Under the pieces are notes generated by a model, which did no database searches, was not told the origin of the DNA, and was given only the letters and a program-made list of their open reading frames with translations. A program made the translations under genes and the position numbers. A stretch of 64,000 bases of DNA from assembly GCA_009861545.1 (NCBI GenBank), contig VXME01000091.1, forward strand, positions 1 through 64,000, written 5' to 3'. This DNA comes from Acidobacteriota bacterium (GTDB taxonomy: Bacteria > Acidobacteriota > Vicinamibacteria > Vicinamibacterales > UBA8438). Positions 1-8,651 of this stretch are shown one piece after another (position 1 is the first letter of the stretch; the number at the start of each line of letters is the position of its first letter).

Positions 1-2
1 CG

Positions 3-1850
3 TGGACTGGCGACCCGTTTCGTGCCGCAAACGTCCTGCGGCGCAGACTCCTAGACCGGATCGACCGGACCAATGTCGCGCGCCTGCGGGTGGCCTGGCG
101 GCGGCCGGCCATCGATGCGTCGTTGACCGAGCCGTTTCCCGAGTTGGAGCCGTCCGGCTACCTGCGGGCCACCCCGATCCTGATCGACGGGGTCCTCTAC
201 GCGTCGAATGCCGTCGGCCTCGTCGAGGCGTTCGATCCGGGCACCGGCGAGACCCTCTGGCTGCAGCGGCCGCCGCTCCCGACGCTGGCGGGGGTGGCGG
301 GCCGCGGGGTTCACGGCGTGGCGTTCTGGTCGGAGGGTGCGGACCGGCGCATCTTCTCGTTCCGCAACCGGTTCCTGTATGCACTCGACGCGGAGACGGG
401 GGAGTCGATAGCCGGGTTCGGCAACGGCGGCCGCGTCGATCTGACCCCTGCCGGTGCAACGACCGCCCGCGGCGGGGCGAGCCCGATCGTGGTGGGCGAC
501 GTCATCGTGGTGGCGGGTGTGGTGGACGGCGCCGGCGACAGCGGCGTGCGCTGGCGCAACAGCGCGTCGGAGAACGTGCGGGGCTACCACGCGCGGACCG
601 GCGCGCTGCGGTGGACGTTCCACGTGGTGCCGCGTCCGGGCGAGCTCGGCGCCGATACCTGGGGCGCGGGTTCCCTCGGGGCGTCGGGCGACCTCGGGTC
701 GTGGTGCTGCCTCAGCGCCAACCCCGAGCTGGGATACGTCTACGTGCCGCTTACCGCGCCGACCGCCGCCTACTACGGCGGCCACCGGCCCGGCGACAAC
801 CTCTTCTCCAACAGCCTGGTCGCGCTCGACGCCGCCACCGGCGAGCGGGTCTGGCACTTCCAGATGGTGCATCACGACCTGTGGGAGTACGACACGGTGG
901 GGCCCCCGACACTGGGGGAGATTACCGTCGACGGCCGCCGCATCCGCGCCGTGATGCAGCCGAGCAAGACCGGATTCCTGTACGTGTTCGACCGGGAGAC
1001 GGGTGAGCCTGTCTGGCCGATCGAGGAGCGCCCCGTGCTGCCGTCGACCGTGCCGGGCGAGCGGGCGTCGCCGACCCAGCCGTTTCCGACGAAGCCGCCG
1101 CCGTTCGCGCACCAGGGCGTCAGCGAGGAGGACCTGATCGACTTCACGTCGGACCTCGAGGAGCAGGCCCGAGCCGTCGCCGACCGTTTCGTCCTCGGAC
1201 CCCTCTTCACGCCGCCATCGGTCGTCAGCGACGAGCCCGGCGGCGCCGACGGTACTTTGGCCCTCCCCGGCTCGTGGGGATCGGGCAACTGGAACACCGG
1301 CGCGTTCGATCCCGAGACCGGCTTCTACTACGCCTTCTCGCACCTCGTCCCGCGCGTCTACCGGCTGGCGGACGCCTCCGGGGAGGAGAACGCCGAGATG
1401 GCGTACCACAGCCCGAACCGCGACGCGCCGTACCTGGACGGCATCCCGCTGATCAAGCCGCCCTGGGGCCGAATCTCGGCGTTCGACATGAACCGCGGGG
1501 AGCTCATATGGCGGGTGGCCAACGGCCGCGGCCTGCGCGACCATCCGGCGCTGCGCGGTCTGGACTTGCCGCCGCTCGGCATCGCCAGCCGCCCGGTGAC
1601 GCTGGTGACCGCCACGCTGCTGTTCATCGGGGAGGGCGGCAACGTCTTCGGCGGCATCCAGGAGAACATGTGGGGGCCGACCTTCCGGGCCTACGACAAG
1701 GCGACGGGATCGGTGGTCTGGGAGATGGAGCTGCCGGCCGGGACCACGGGCGGGCCGATGACCTACCTGCACGAGGGGCGGCAGTACATCGTGGTCCCCG
1801 TCGGCGGACGTGACCGGCCGGCGGAGTGGGTGGCGCTGGCCCTGCCGTAA
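3..1850 (+). CDS. PQQ-dependent dehydrogenase, 5' end outside the window
   Basis: This is a quinoprotein of the eight-bladed propeller alcohol dehydrogenase family, expected to be periplasmic and to oxidise an alcohol or sugar with pyrroloquinoline quinone. The frame is open to the left edge, so the N-terminus and signal peptide are missing. Visible signatures are the vicinal cysteines in DLGSWCCL, the HHDLWEYD motif and repeated W-docking-like strands such as LVALDAATGERVWHF. The C-terminus (GGPMTYLHEGRQYIVV) is intact and ends in ALALP. A full-length paralog lies at 40034-42022, and the two share long stretches of sequence. Where the paralog reads RYSPLDRID, this copy reads RRLLDRID, so its 5' part may be rearranged just inside the window. 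The substrate cannot be read from the sequence. Confidence 0.88.
   Translation, partial: WTGDPFRAANVLRRRLLDRIDRTNVARLRVAWRRPAIDASLTEPFPELEPSGYLRATPILIDGVLYASNAVGLVEAFDPGTGETLWLQRPPLPTLAGVAGRGVHGVAFWSEGADRRIFSFRNRFLYALDAETGESIAGFGNGGRVDLTPAGATTARGGASPIVVGDVIVVAGVVDGAGDSGVRWRNSASENVRGYHARTGALRWTFHVVPRPGELGADTWGAGSLGASGDLGSWCCLSANPELGYVYVPLTAPTAAYYGGHRPGDNLFSNSLVALDAATGERVWHFQMVHHDLWEYDTVGPPTLGEITVDGRRIRAVMQPSKTGFLYVFDRETGEPVWPIEERPVLPSTVPGERASPTQPFPTKPPPFAHQGVSEEDLIDFTSDLEEQARAVADRFVLGPLFTPPSVVSDEPGGADGTLALPGSWGSGNWNTGAFDPETGFYYAFSHLVPRVYRLADASGEENAEMAYHSPNRDAPYLDGIPLIKPPWGRISAFDMNRGELIWRVANGRGLRDHPALRGLDLPPLGIASRPVTLVTATLLFIGEGGNVFGGIQENMWGPTFRAYDKATGSVVWEMELPAGTTGGPMTYLHEGRQYIVVPVGGRDRPAEWVALALP
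36..54. repeat. 19-bp repeat, copy 1
   Basis: The string CTGCGGCGCAGACTCCTAG occurs here and again exactly at 55946-55964. Its first half is an imperfect palindrome (CTGCG-G-CGCAG). It sits where the PQQ dehydrogenase loses similarity to its paralog. It may be the end of a dispersed repeat or mobile element, but two copies are too few to decide. Confidence 0.45.
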
Positions 1851-1867
1851 TCTTGGTTGCTTTTCTA

Positions 1868-1885
1868 GCCGGCAAACTTGCCGGC
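1868..1885. terminator. Perfect 8-bp inverted repeat after the PQQ gene (terminator-like)
   Basis: GCCGGCAA and TTGCCGGC are separated by AC, giving a strong GC-rich hairpin 18 nt after the dehydrogenase stop and 42 nt before brxA. No T-run follows the stem on the plus strand, so it is not a canonical intrinsic terminator. Its position would separate dehydrogenase transcription from the BREX operon. Confidence 0.5.
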
Positions 1886-1926
1886 GCGAATCATGCAATC
1901 CTTGACGCTGGTGCGCGTGCTGGGGC

Positions 1927-2727
1927 ATGATGTCCAGGATGCTCCAGCACGTTGAGGATCCGGACATCGAGTCAAGGGCCGCCAGGGCCGGATTGAAGTT
2001 CGGGGACAAGAGTGTCCACACGAGCCGCACCATCATGCTCGCGGACCTCGGCGAGCTTCTCGCGGCCGTTCCGCCGGAAGCGGCACGAGCAGACTACGCG
2101 GCGGCGATCATCGACGAGAACGTGCTCGGCAAGGCGACCATCGCGACGCGCCGCTGGACGGGACAGCGTCTCGGCGAGCTGTACGCGCTCGACCCGCGCC
2201 TGCCGATTTTCAGGGTCGTGCGGCGACTCTGGTCCGTCGACCTGCCGGGACGTCCGCTGCTGGCGATGCTGTGCGCGCTGGCGCGCGATCCCCTGCTGCG
2301 CTCGACGGCCTCGGCCGTGCTCGCTCTGCCGGTCGGAACGGAACTCGTCAGATCGCGATTCCTGGATGAGATACGAAAGGTCGTCGGTGCGCGGCTGAAC
2401 GAGTCGGTGCTCGACAAGGTAGCGCGAAACGCGGCGAGCTCGTGGGCGCAGGCAGGACACCTGCAAGGCCGCATGCGAAAGATACGCACCAGCGTGACGC
2501 CGACCCCCGGCTCCGTGGCGATGGCTCTCTGGCTCGGTGCCCTCGAAGGGCTCGGCGGCCCGGCGTTGCTCGATTGCCACTGGACGCAGGTACTCGACCG
2601 TGCTGGCCAGGATCTCCTGCCGATGGCGTTCGAGGCGAAGCGACTCGGTCTGATCCACGCGCGCGCCGGGGGGGGCGTCGTCGAGATCAACGCCAGCCGG
2701 TTGGATCCCGCGGCAGCCAGGACTTGA
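1927..2727 (+). CDS. brxA: BrxA, DUF1819 family BREX protein
   Basis: BrxA is the small helical first protein of type 1 BREX and is known to bind DNA in characterised systems. The core matches DUF1819: HTSRTIMLADLGELLAAV, then an ENVLGKATIATRRWTGQRL segment, and a C-terminal helix-rich part ending in INASRLDP. At 266 residues it is a little longer than typical, with about 30 extra N-terminal residues, so a start inside that stretch is possible. ATG at 1927 is followed at once by a second ATG, and neither has a strong Shine-Dalgarno sequence. The gene ends 3 nt before brxB. The order brxA-brxB-brxC is diagnostic of BREX. Confidence 0.88.
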   Translation: MMSRMLQHVEDPDIESRAARAGLKFGDKSVHTSRTIMLADLGELLAAVPPEAARADYAAAIIDENVLGKATIATRRWTGQRLGELYALDPRLPIFRVVRRLWSVDLPGRPLLAMLCALARDPLLRSTASAVLALPVGTELVRSRFLDEIRKVVGARLNESVLDKVARNAASSWAQAGHLQGRMRKIRTSVTPTPGSVAMALWLGALEGLGGPALLDCHWTQVLDRAGQDLLPMAFEAKRLGLIHARAGGGVVEINASRLDPAAART

Positions 2728-2730
2728 GCA

Positions 2731-3288
2731 ATGGGCAAGATCGAAGACCTGGCGGCCGTCTACGAGCGACATGTGAGCGTGCCTTGGCAACGCAGCGTGT
2801 CCGGCGCGCAACGGGTGATGCTGGTGGTCTACGACAAGGAGCTCGAACGCACGCTGAGAGACCGAATCGGTGAATTCGAGCAGGCGACGCGCCGTAGCGA
2901 GCACGACTGGACGCTCGTCGACTGCACGCGTTGGTTCGCCGAGTGGATGGCGCAGGACGAGTACCGCGAAGCCTGGTTCGAAGATCCGGATCTGCTCGGA
3001 ATGAAGCTGCAAGGCGAGTTTCGCGAAGCGGTCGCCAGCAGGCTGCGAACCCGACTCGAGGCGGCCGGCGACAACACTGTCGTCGCGTTGCTGGGCGTGG
3101 CCTCCCTCTACGGCTTTCTGCGCGTTTCGGAGGTGATTCGTTCGGTGGAGCAGACGATTCACGGACGATTGGTGGTGTTCTTTCCGGGCACCAAGAACGA
3201 GAGCAACTATCGGCTGCTCGATGCCCGCGACGGCTGGAACTACCTGGCCCAGGGGATCACGCTGCACGATGGAGGACCGGCGTTGTGA
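2731..3288 (+). CDS. brxB: BrxB, DUF1788 family BREX protein
   Basis: This is the second core protein of type 1 BREX, of unknown biochemical role but needed for defence in model systems. The 185 residues match DUF1788: an N-terminal helix (IEDLAAVYERHVSVPWQ), the central VALLGVASLYGFLRVSEVI segment and the conserved C-terminal LVVFFPGTKNESNYRLLDA followed by RDGWNYLA. It starts at ATG 2731, three nt after brxA stops, and its TGA overlaps the GTG start of brxC by 4 nt, so the three genes are probably translationally coupled. Confidence 0.88.
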   Translation: MGKIEDLAAVYERHVSVPWQRSVSGAQRVMLVVYDKELERTLRDRIGEFEQATRRSEHDWTLVDCTRWFAEWMAQDEYREAWFEDPDLLGMKLQGEFREAVASRLRTRLEAAGDNTVVALLGVASLYGFLRVSEVIRSVEQTIHGRLVVFFPGTKNESNYRLLDARDGWNYLAQGITLHDGGPAL

Positions 3289-6200
3289 AGATTCACGAGG
3301 TGCTCGATCGCGACCCGCGCACCACACGGCTCGCCAACAACGGGCAGGCGCGGATCGTCGACGTCGCCGACGCCCCGGCTCTCGAGGAACTGCGTGCGGA
3401 GCTCGAGACGTTCGTTTGCGACGGGCAGTTCGGCGACGCTCTCCAGCGCATTCTCGACCGTTATCTGGCGAACCTCGGGACCCCGAAGCAGGACTCGGCC
3501 TGGGTCAGCGGTTTCTTCGGCAGCGGCAAGTCGCACCTCCTGAAAATGCTCACCCACCTGTGGGTGAACACCCCGTTCCCGGATGGGACGACCGCGCGCA
3601 GTCTCGTTCGCGGCGGTTTGCCCGATGAAGTGCAGGCGCAGCTTCGCGAGCTGGACACCCACGCGCACCGGGCCGGGCGGTCTCCCGTGGCCGCAGCGGG
3701 AACACTGCTCGGCGGCAGCGTCGATCACGTCCGTCACAGCGTGCTGTCCATTCTGCTCCGCGCCCGCGGCCTGCCCGCGCTGTATCCCCTGGCGCGCTTC
3801 TGTTTCTGGTTGCGCGAGCAGGGACTGCTCGACGGCGTTCGCGCGGCGGTCGAGGCAGCCGGGAAGGACTGGCTGCGCGAGCTCAACAACCTCTACGTAA
3901 GTCCCGTCATTGCCGACGCCATCGTTGCCGCGGATGCCGGCTTCGCAGCGGACGGCAAGGCGGCGCGGCAGCTTCTGACGCGGCAGTTCCCGCCGTTGAG
4001 GACCGACATCTCGACCGAGCAGTTCATCGAGGCCGCCCGGCTCGCCCTGTCGGAGAACGGCGAGCTGCCGCACACCGTGCTCGTGCTGGACGAGGTGCAG
4101 CAGTACATCAACGAGGCCCAGGATCGCTCGGCCGCCCTCACGGAAGTGGCCGAGGCGGTGCAGACCCAGTTCTACAGCCGGGTCATGCTGGTGGGCGCCG
4201 GACAGTCGGCGCTCTCGGCCGGCACCCCGGCGCTGATGTGGCTCCGCGACCGCTTCCGGATCGCCGTGGAGCTCACCGATGCCGACGTCGAGGCGGTGAC
4301 CCGCAAGGTGCTGCTCCACAAGCGGCCGAGCGCCGGCCCGGCGATCGAGGAGATGTTCGAGCGGCACGCGGGCGAGGTTGCTCGCCACCTGCAGGGCACC
4401 CGGGTGGGGTCGCGGCCCGAGGATACGCATATCCGGGTAGCCGACTATCCGCTGCTCTGCACCCGCCGGCGTTTCTGGGAGGCGTGCTTCCAGGCGGCCG
4501 ATGCCGCCGGAAGCCACAGTCAGCTCCGATCGCAATTGCGCATTCTGCACGACTCGCTCGAGAACGTGGCCCATCGCTCGCTGGGCGCCGCGATTCCGGC
4601 GAGCGATCTGTTCAGCGCGCTGGCGCCGAGCCTGGTAAGCACGGGGGTGCTGCCCAACGAGCTCAACACCCGGATCCAGAAGCTCGACGAGGGCAGCAGC
4701 AACGGGGGACCGCTTCAGCGAGACCTCTGCGGCCTCGTCTTTTTGATCGGAAAGCTGCCGCGGCAGGAGGGTACGGATCTTGGGGTGCGTGCCAATGCGG
4801 GCACGTTGGCCGACCTTGTCATCGACGATATCACCACCGACTCCGGTACCCGACGCCACGAAATCGCCCATACGCTCGAGTTGCTGGTTAAAGACGGCGT
4901 ACTGATGAAGGTCGGCGAAGAGTATCGACTGCAGACGACCGAAGGCGCCGAGTGGGACCGCGCCTTCCGCGAGCGCCGGCAGGCGCTGACCGAAGTCGAG
5001 ATCGCCACCCGCCGTGATCAACTCTTCGCCCACGCCGTCCTGGAGGTGCTCGGCGGAATCAAGCCGGTGCAGGGGCAGGCCAAACTGCGCCGCAAATTGG
5101 CGATGCATACCGGTACCGAGCCGCCGCCCGCGAATGGCGAGGTCGTCAGTATCTGGCTGCGCGACGGCTGGTCGTGCGGCCGGAACGATGTGGAGAACGA
5201 GGCGCGCCGGCTTGGCGCCGACGACCCGACGCTGCACGTTCATCTTCCGAAAAAGAGCGCCGACCTGCTCAGGGGCCACATCCTCGACGTCGAAGCGGCT
5301 CGGCAGGTGCTCGATCACTACGGTGTTCCGGCCTCGCCTGAAGGGCGGGAGGCCCGCGAGAGCATGGAGAGCCGTCGCGCCGGCGCTGCCCAGGACCGGG
5401 ACGCGATCGTCAGCGACGTGCTGCGCGCGGCGACGGTTCTTCAGGGCGGCGGCTCCGAGGTATTCGGGGAAGGCTTGGGCGAGAAGCTCAGGACGGGCGC
5501 CGACGCGTCCCTCGCGCGTCTCTTTCCGAGGTTCGACGACGGTGATCATCGCGGGTGGGAGTCGGCGGTCACGCGCGCCAGGCAGGGCTCGGACCAGCCG
5601 CTCAAGGTAGTCGGCTGGGATGGGGCGACCGACGGCCACCCGGTCGCCAAGGAGGTGCTCGGCACGGTCGGCGCCGGCGCCCGGGGCACCGCGCTCCACA
5701 AGCTGCTCAAGGCCGCCCCCTACGGCTGGCCGCAGGACGCCGTCGACGCCGTGCTCATCGCGCTGCATCGCGCCGGGCATCTGCGCGCGACCCGAAACGG
5801 ACAGCCGGTGGCCGCGGGCGCTCTCGATCAGGCCGGCATCAAGGCGGCGGAGTTCCGTCCGGAGAAGGTTCGCCTGACCACCGGTCAGCGGATTGCGTTG
5901 CGGGGGCTGTTCGGGAAGCTAGGAGTCAACACGAAGAGCGGAGAGGAAGAGAACCGTGCGCCCGAATTCCTCGGCGCACTCGGTGTGCTCGCAGGACGCG
6001 CGGGCGGACCGGCGCCGCTGCCGCCCGCTCCGGATACGACGGTCATCGAGGACATGAAGCGGTTGGCCGGTCCCGAGCAGCTCGCGGCGATTCACGCGCG
6101 GAAGGGCGAGCTGGAGCGGCGGATCGAGGACTGGAACACGCTCGCCGAGCGCGCCGAGGTCAGGATGCCGGGCTGGAAGCTGGCGCTTGCGTTTCGTCGC

Positions 6201-6794
6201 CAGGCGGATGGGCTGCCGGTCGCCGCGAGTGTCGGCGCGGACATCGACGCCATCGCTGCGCACCGCTCGTTGTTGACGGGGAACGACCCGGTCGGGCCGA
6301 TCGTCGCCACGTTGGCCGCCGCTCTGCGCGAAGCACTCGTCGGGAAGCACAAGGACCTCACCGGGGCGATTGAGACCGCCGGCGCAGCGCTCGCCGGCGA
6401 TGCGACCTGGTTGGGGCTCGACACGACGGCACAGGCCGAGATCCGCCGCCGTCTCGGTCTCGACGCGCCGCCGCCGCTCAACGTCGCGACGGACCGTGAT
6501 CTGCTGCGCACGCTCGACGCCCGATCGCTCGCGGCGTGGCGGTCCGAAATCGACGCGGTGGATACCCGGGTCGGGCGGGCCCTGCAGGAAGCAGCCGAGC
6601 GGATCGATGCGAGCACGCCGCCCGGTGGCACGGATGCGACGGGCGATACGAATCCGCCGACGCCGCCCCGCACGACGACCATCCACGTACGCCGAGGTAC
6701 GCTGCCGGACGAACCGGCGGTGCGGGAATGGTTGCGGGAGCAGGAACAGAGATTGAACGATGCTGTTCGTCACGGGCCGGTAATCGTGCGCTGA
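3285..6794 (+). CDS. brxC: BrxC, large P-loop ATPase of BREX
   Basis: BrxC is the large AAA+-like ATPase of BREX and is thought to act with BrxB, PglX and PglZ on incoming DNA. The protein has 1169 residues, close to the usual 1200. A Walker A motif (GFFGSGKS) lies near residues 76-83 and a Walker B motif (VLVLDEVQQYI) near 265-275. The opening MKIHEVLDRDPRTTRLANNG is the characteristic BrxC N-terminus, which fixes the GTG at 3285 as start. That GTG overlaps the brxB stop by 4 nt. The frame stays open further upstream, but that part lies over brxB and is not BrxC-like. The C-terminal third is helical and low in recognisable motifs. Confidence 0.92.
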   Translation: MKIHEVLDRDPRTTRLANNGQARIVDVADAPALEELRAELETFVCDGQFGDALQRILDRYLANLGTPKQDSAWVSGFFGSGKSHLLKMLTHLWVNTPFPDGTTARSLVRGGLPDEVQAQLRELDTHAHRAGRSPVAAAGTLLGGSVDHVRHSVLSILLRARGLPALYPLARFCFWLREQGLLDGVRAAVEAAGKDWLRELNNLYVSPVIADAIVAADAGFAADGKAARQLLTRQFPPLRTDISTEQFIEAARLALSENGELPHTVLVLDEVQQYINEAQDRSAALTEVAEAVQTQFYSRVMLVGAGQSALSAGTPALMWLRDRFRIAVELTDADVEAVTRKVLLHKRPSAGPAIEEMFERHAGEVARHLQGTRVGSRPEDTHIRVADYPLLCTRRRFWEACFQAADAAGSHSQLRSQLRILHDSLENVAHRSLGAAIPASDLFSALAPSLVSTGVLPNELNTRIQKLDEGSSNGGPLQRDLCGLVFLIGKLPRQEGTDLGVRANAGTLADLVIDDITTDSGTRRHEIAHTLELLVKDGVLMKVGEEYRLQTTEGAEWDRAFRERRQALTEVEIATRRDQLFAHAVLEVLGGIKPVQGQAKLRRKLAMHTGTEPPPANGEVVSIWLRDGWSCGRNDVENEARRLGADDPTLHVHLPKKSADLLRGHILDVEAARQVLDHYGVPASPEGREARESMESRRAGAAQDRDAIVSDVLRAATVLQGGGSEVFGEGLGEKLRTGADASLARLFPRFDDGDHRGWESAVTRARQGSDQPLKVVGWDGATDGHPVAKEVLGTVGAGARGTALHKLLKAAPYGWPQDAVDAVLIALHRAGHLRATRNGQPVAAGALDQAGIKAAEFRPEKVRLTTGQRIALRGLFGKLGVNTKSGEEENRAPEFLGALGVLAGRAGGPAPLPPAPDTTVIEDMKRLAGPEQLAAIHARKGELERRIEDWNTLAERAEVRMPGWKLALAFRRQADGLPVAASVGADIDAIAAHRSLLTGNDPVGPIVATLAAALREALVGKHKDLTGAIETAGAALAGDATWLGLDTTAQAEIRRRLGLDAPPPLNVATDRDLLRTLDARSLAAWRSEIDAVDTRVGRALQEAAERIDASTPPGGTDATGDTNPPTPPRTTTIHVRRGTLPDEPAVREWLREQEQRLNDAVRHGPVIVR

Positions 6795-6822
6795 CGCTGC
6801 TGGGTGGAAACGAGGGCGGCAC

Positions 6823-7932
6823 ATGCTTGGCACTCTCCAACTGGAAAAGTTCCGTGGGTTCGAGACGTACGCGTTGACCGATCTCACGCGCGTGAATCTG
6901 CTCGTCGGCAAGAACAACTGCGGCAAGACGTCGATTCTCGAGGCGATCCATTTTCTGGTTTCAGGAGGGGATCCGTTCGTTCTCACGGGGACAGCGAATC
7001 GGCGCGGTGAAGTGAGCGACACGGGCGCCACAGCGCGAGGATGGCGACCCGATGTCTCCCACTTCTTCTTCGGCCATCGTCTCGAGCCGGGGGCGGCCTT
7101 TCGTCTTCTTGGCGACGGCTACGAGCCGGTTTCAGTTGAGGTTCGCCTTGCTGAGGCCGCCGACGACTACGGGTCTCGATACGGCGATGACGATTCGGAG
7201 CGCGCCTTCCCGCTCGTTCTTCAGTTGGAGCGAAACGCGCAAAAGAGTGTTCTTCCGCTCAGGGAAAACGGATCCCTGATCGAGTCCCGAATTCGATTTC
7301 GATCGCCGCGACGGACTCTTGCCGGTCCGTTACCGCGAAGGCCCGAGGACCTGACGCCGCCGTTCGAATTCGTCACTCCGGACTCGCTCGATCCGGATCG
7401 CATGCGAACCATCTGGGACAGGGTCCTGACCGAAGATCGGGAATCGGAGGTCATCGATGCCGTGAAGCTCCTGGACGGCGACCTGAAGTCCATTCGCTTC
7501 CTGACGAGCGATGCTTCGCGGGCGCGGTCGGACCGGGCAGGCGTGTTGCTCGGTTTCGAGGGGGGCGGCCCGCGTGTGCCCCTGGGGAGCTACGGCGATG
7601 GGATGCGGCGGCTTCTTGCGCTTGCCCTTGCGTTCGTACAAACCGCAGGCGGCGTACTGCTGGTCGACGAGATCGACACGGGGCTGCATTGGACGGTGAT
7701 GGAAGACATGTGGCGACTGGTCGTCGATACCGCGCGCAAGTCGTCGGTGCAAGTGTTCGCGACGACGCACAGCTACGACTGTATCCGCGGGCTCTCGTCA
7801 CTCGTTGAATCCCATCCGGATCTCGCCGGCGACGTTTCCATCCACAAGATAGGGCGGTCCATCCGCAAGGCGGTGCACCTCGACGCGGACGATATTCGGG
7901 TGGCTGTCGAGCAGAACATCGAGATGCGTTGA
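6823..7932 (+). CDS. AAA15/OLD-type ATPase, PARIS AriA-like
   Basis: This 369-residue ABC-type ATPase of the AAA15/AAA21 group is a class that often acts as the sensor half of two-gene defence systems. Visible are LEKFRGFE at the N-terminus, Walker A GKNNCGKTS near residues 29-37, a signature-like SYGDGMRRLLALALA, Walker B VLLVDEIDTGLHW near 280-290 and an H-loop FATTHSYDC. The stop codon overlaps the ATG of the next gene by one nt (TGATG), so the pair is coupled. The layout (ATPase then OLD-like TOPRIM protein) resembles PARIS AriA-AriB, but the partner belongs to DUF3226 rather than DUF4435. It sits inside the BREX operon between brxC and pglX. Confidence 0.82.
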   Translation: MLGTLQLEKFRGFETYALTDLTRVNLLVGKNNCGKTSILEAIHFLVSGGDPFVLTGTANRRGEVSDTGATARGWRPDVSHFFFGHRLEPGAAFRLLGDGYEPVSVEVRLAEAADDYGSRYGDDDSERAFPLVLQLERNAQKSVLPLRENGSLIESRIRFRSPRRTLAGPLPRRPEDLTPPFEFVTPDSLDPDRMRTIWDRVLTEDRESEVIDAVKLLDGDLKSIRFLTSDASRARSDRAGVLLGFEGGGPRVPLGSYGDGMRRLLALALAFVQTAGGVLLVDEIDTGLHWTVMEDMWRLVVDTARKSSVQVFATTHSYDCIRGLSSLVESHPDLAGDVSIHKIGRSIRKAVHLDADDIRVAVEQNIEMR

Positions 7933-8651
7933 TGGCGACCGAAACCGCGCGATCCGTCCTTCGTGTGGAGGGGTCCGATGACCTGCATGCGCTCGTGCAC
8001 CTGCTCCGCCACCATGGCATCGATCATGACCGGTGGGCCTGGTTTCCTTCGATCGTGACTGCCGGCGAGGGCGCGGACGCCCCGGGGGACGGCAGGATCG
8101 CGCTCCTGCGGGGCGTTCGGACGGCGGTAAGGCTGAGCGAGGGCAAGGCCGTCGGCTTCGTACTGGATGCGGACGATTCCGTCGAGAATACGTGGCGGGC
8201 GATTTCCGACCGCCTCGAGAGAGCCGGGGTGGTACCGCCGCCGGCCATTCCCGTGGAAGGCTTCGTCGGGGAATCCGCCGAGTACAACACCAGGGTCGGC
8301 GTATGGCTGATGCCGGACAATCAACAGGAAGGGGTGCGGGGAGAGGGAACGCTCGAGCGCTTTCTTGAAGCTCTCGTTCGGGGGGAGGACCCCTTGCTTC
8401 CATATGCTCGGCAAGCCACAACGCAGGCGAAAGCAGTTCATGGAGCGGGCTATCCGGACGGCGACGTCAGGAAGGCGATGCTGCATGCGTGGCTGGCCTG
8501 GCAGGAGGAGCCGGGGCTGCCGTACGGCACGGCGATCCGGGCCCGGTACTTTCGTCACGACAATCCGGCAGCCGAGCAATTCGTTGCCTGGTTTCGTCGC
8601 GTGTTCGAGGGGGGTTTCGCGCTCGCTGCCGAGGATGCTCGCCATGCTTGA
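7932..8651 (+). CDS. DUF3226-type TOPRIM protein, partner of the upstream ATPase
   Basis: This 239-residue protein has the two acidic TOPRIM motifs of OLD-like nucleases: the glutamate in LRVEGSDDLHAL near residue 13 and a DxD in VGFVLDADDS near residue 80. It matches DUF3226 in length and motif layout. By analogy with PARIS AriB and OLD TOPRIM domains it is probably a metal-dependent nuclease held or delivered by the adjacent ATPase; no activity can be shown from sequence. ATG at 7932 overlaps the ATPase stop by one nt. The 3' end overlaps the next gene by 8 nt. Confidence 0.78.
   Translation: MATETARSVLRVEGSDDLHALVHLLRHHGIDHDRWAWFPSIVTAGEGADAPGDGRIALLRGVRTAVRLSEGKAVGFVLDADDSVENTWRAISDRLERAGVVPPPAIPVEGFVGESAEYNTRVGVWLMPDNQQEGVRGEGTLERFLEALVRGEDPLLPYARQATTQAKAVHGAGYPDGDVRKAMLHAWLAWQEEPGLPYGTAIRARYFRHDNPAAEQFVAWFRRVFEGGFALAAEDARHA

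Noticed and set aside
51-2036. Very long minus-strand open frame opposite the PQQ dehydrogenase
   Set aside because: Its product is Arg/His/Gly-rich with no domain; such frames arise opposite high-GC genes. The plus-strand PQQ gene has clear motifs.
2931-3284. Upstream in-frame extension of brxC overlapping brxB
   Set aside because: The added residues are Arg-rich and unlike BrxC; GTG 3285 gives the family N-terminus.
3240-5780. 846-codon minus-strand open frame opposite brxC
   Set aside because: No recognisable domain; brxC on the plus strand has Walker motifs and family length.
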